Positions 33,249 through 34,063 of a DNA stretch of 34,063 nt are shown one piece after another. Every line of letters starts with the position of its first letter. The first letter of the stretch is position 1. The DNA lies in NCBI RefSeq assembly GCF_000685155.1, contig NZ_JMIY01000001.1:169579-203641 (forward strand), read 5' to 3'. The position numbers and the translations under genes were made by a program. The notes below the pieces were generated by a model. The model ran no database searches. It saw only the letters and a list, made by a program, of their open reading frames with translations, and was not told the origin of the DNA. The stretch comes from Candidatus Methanoperedens nitratireducens. GTDB lineage: Archaea > Halobacteriota > Methanosarcinia > Methanosarcinales > Methanoperedenaceae.

Positions 33249-33689
33249 CTACTCCTCCCCGGGACAGCAACAGCATGTATCACTGCTTATATCTATACCG
33301 CAGGGACTTCTCTCTGGATGTCCGAGTTTTTTACACGTATTATCCACAACCATCTTTGGCACAAAATACTCGAATCTACCTGCAGCTTCACATGCGCTGT
33401 CTATATCCATGCCGACATCGACCAGCAGGCAGACTATTAGCCCGTGGCGGCGGTTTAGAAAATTAGCGTATTCTTTTCCTCTGTATGTCAGTGTACAGCC
33501 ATAGTACGGTGTGTAGGTAATAAGATCGGTTTTTGATAATTCCGCTATGATCTTGGTGGCTGTAGATGGATCAACATTAAATTTGCTGGCTATTTCTGTT
33601 GTTTTGACACCTGCTCTGCTAGCAAAAAATTTTATATATTCTGCTTTTTTAGGGGATAGCTCCAGACCATCTATGTCCTTCATGCTCAT
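33249..33689 (-). CDS. DtxR/MntR-family metal-dependent repressor with Cys-rich tail
   Basis: The 146-residue protein has an N-terminal winged helix (SPKKAEYIKFFASR, TTEIASKFNVDPSTATKIIAEL) and the DtxR dimerisation/metal domain (RRHGLIVCLLVDVGMDIDSACEAAGRFEYFV... GHPERSPCG). The SH3-like FeoA domain is absent. The C terminus ends DTCCCCPGEE (C139-C142), an added cysteine cluster not usual in MntR. It heads the metal ABC operon and probably represses it when metal is sufficient. The Zn-type binding protein downstream and the Cys tail suggest the sensed metal may not be Mn or Fe; that is inference. Confidence 0.88.
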   Translation of the reverse strand: MSMKDIDGLELSPKKAEYIKFFASRAGVKTTEIASKFNVDPSTATKIIAELSKTDLITYTPYYGCTLTYRGKEYANFLNRRHGLIVCLLVDVGMDIDSACEAAGRFEYFVPKMVVDNTCKKLGHPERSPCGIDISSDTCCCCPGEE

Positions 33690-33735
33690 ATGGTTTGGAG
33701 TTACTCCAAATTATACCTTTGGGTATATACACTGT
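33690..33735 (-). promoter_or_regulatory. Promoter and palindromic operator of the metal operon
   Basis: A perfect palindrome TTTGGAG-TTA-CTCCAAA occupies 33694-33710, just 4 bp before the regulator's start codon. On the minus strand GTATATACCC at 33721-33730 is a TATA box whose start site would fall near 33700, inside the palindrome. An operator over the start site is a standard repression layout, here most simply autoregulation by the DtxR-like protein. Confidence 0.7.
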
Positions 33736-33792
33736 CCAATTTTAGAAAACTATTAATAGATTTAAAAATAAATATGGTTTGATGGTTATGGT

Positions 33793-34063
33793 ATGGAAAT
33801 AAATACTATGGTTGAAATTAAGAATAAATCCGTTTGTACATGTTTTGATTTAGATATTAAAGAAGCAATTATAAAAGAATATTTTAAAGATGTTTTAAAA
33901 AAGGTTCCGAACTCACTGAGTGGTGATGATTTTTCAAGCGTTTTAGTCAAGTATTTAAAAAAATTACAAAACAAAAAACTAGAAGATTTAGATGTGCTAA
34001 CTAAGAGCCTATCCGAAAAGTCCTGCTGCTCTGAATGTTATCCAAGCACATGCAAAATGAATT
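33793..34063 (+). CDS. Partial small protein with Cys-rich C-terminal part, function unknown
   Basis: The frame starts at ATG 33793 and is still open at the window edge after 90 codons. The visible protein is helical and Lys-rich (IKEAIIKEYFKDVLKKV, VLVKYLKKLQNKKLEDLD), with Cys at CTC near residue 20 and a cluster CCSECYPSTC at about 78-87. It is divergent to the DtxR-like regulator, whose own tail is also Cys-rich. TTTAAAAATAAATA at 33759-33772 is a likely TATA box. No family was recognised. Confidence 0.65.
   Translation, partial: MEINTMVEIKNKSVCTCFDLDIKEAIIKEYFKDVLKKVPNSLSGDDFSSVLVKYLKKLQNKKLEDLDVLTKSLSEKSCCSECYPSTCKMN

Noticed and set aside
1-34063. tRNA, rRNA, transposase or integrase genes
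   Set aside because: No T-loop-like GTTCRANTC with matching stems, rRNA block, DDE transposase or integrase motif was found on reading both strands.

Overview
The window is archaeal. It carries PCNA, the Fe-S primase large subunit PriL, a RIO2 kinase, a DUF460 (COG2433) protein, a SecB-like protein, SurE and a TtuA/Ncs6-type tRNA thiolase, and it has TATA-box promoters and many short leaders. The gene set points to a Halobacteriota euryarchaeon, probably near Methanosarcinales/ANME-2; that placement is inference, because no rRNA gene is present.

Region 1 (about 1-14170) is a complete subtype I-B CRISPR-Cas locus of the Cst1/Cst2 (Tneap-like) kind, all on the minus strand. In transcription order it reads cas8b, cas7, cas5, cas3, a truncated cas6 copy, an intact cas6, mntA, hepT, cas1, cas2, cas4, leader, then an array of 58 identical-looking 37-bp repeats and 57 spacers. 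The genes are chained by 4-nt overlaps or gaps of at most 11 nt, so this is probably one long operon. A HepT/MntA (HEPN/minimal nucleotidyltransferase) toxin-antitoxin pair sits inside it: mntA overlaps the cas6 stop and hepT abuts the cas1 start. cas6 has a 182-bp partial duplication. The interference genes look much richer in A+T than the cas6-mntA stretch. Upstream lie a nested palindrome, a probable antitoxin relic and an interspersed repeat that also occurs, inverted, inside the cas6 duplication.

Region 2 (about 14540-19320) holds a radical SAM protein whose reading frame has no ordinary start codon, a TIM-barrel isomerase-like protein, a JAMM metalloprotease, a convergent GcvH-like lipoyl carrier, SurE, a SecB-like protein, and a run of small proteins. 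These include a ubiquitin-like MoaD/ThiS/SAMP protein with four residues after its Gly-Gly, a small gene apparently split by a frameshift in an A6 run, and a zinc-finger protein.

Region 3 (about 19300-27231) is housekeeping. A minus-strand operon encodes PCNA, PriL and a DHH-family protein with a degraded DHH motif. On the plus strand are an OB-fold protein with a Gly/Arg-rich tail, RIO2, DUF460, a Pro-rich protein and a TtuA-like thiolase. The ubiquitin-like protein, the JAMM protease and TtuA could form a sulfur-carrier/modifier pathway.

Region 4 (about 27269-34063) has an RsbU-N/GAF/GAF histidine kinase with an RsbT-like kinase and a tiny acidic ORF, a membrane protein with TM-helix repeats, and a metal ABC operon (DtxR-like regulator, binding protein, ATPase, permease). 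A perfect palindrome at the regulator's promoter is a likely operator. A divergent Cys-rich small protein runs off the window edge.

No tRNA, rRNA, transposase or integrase was recognised.
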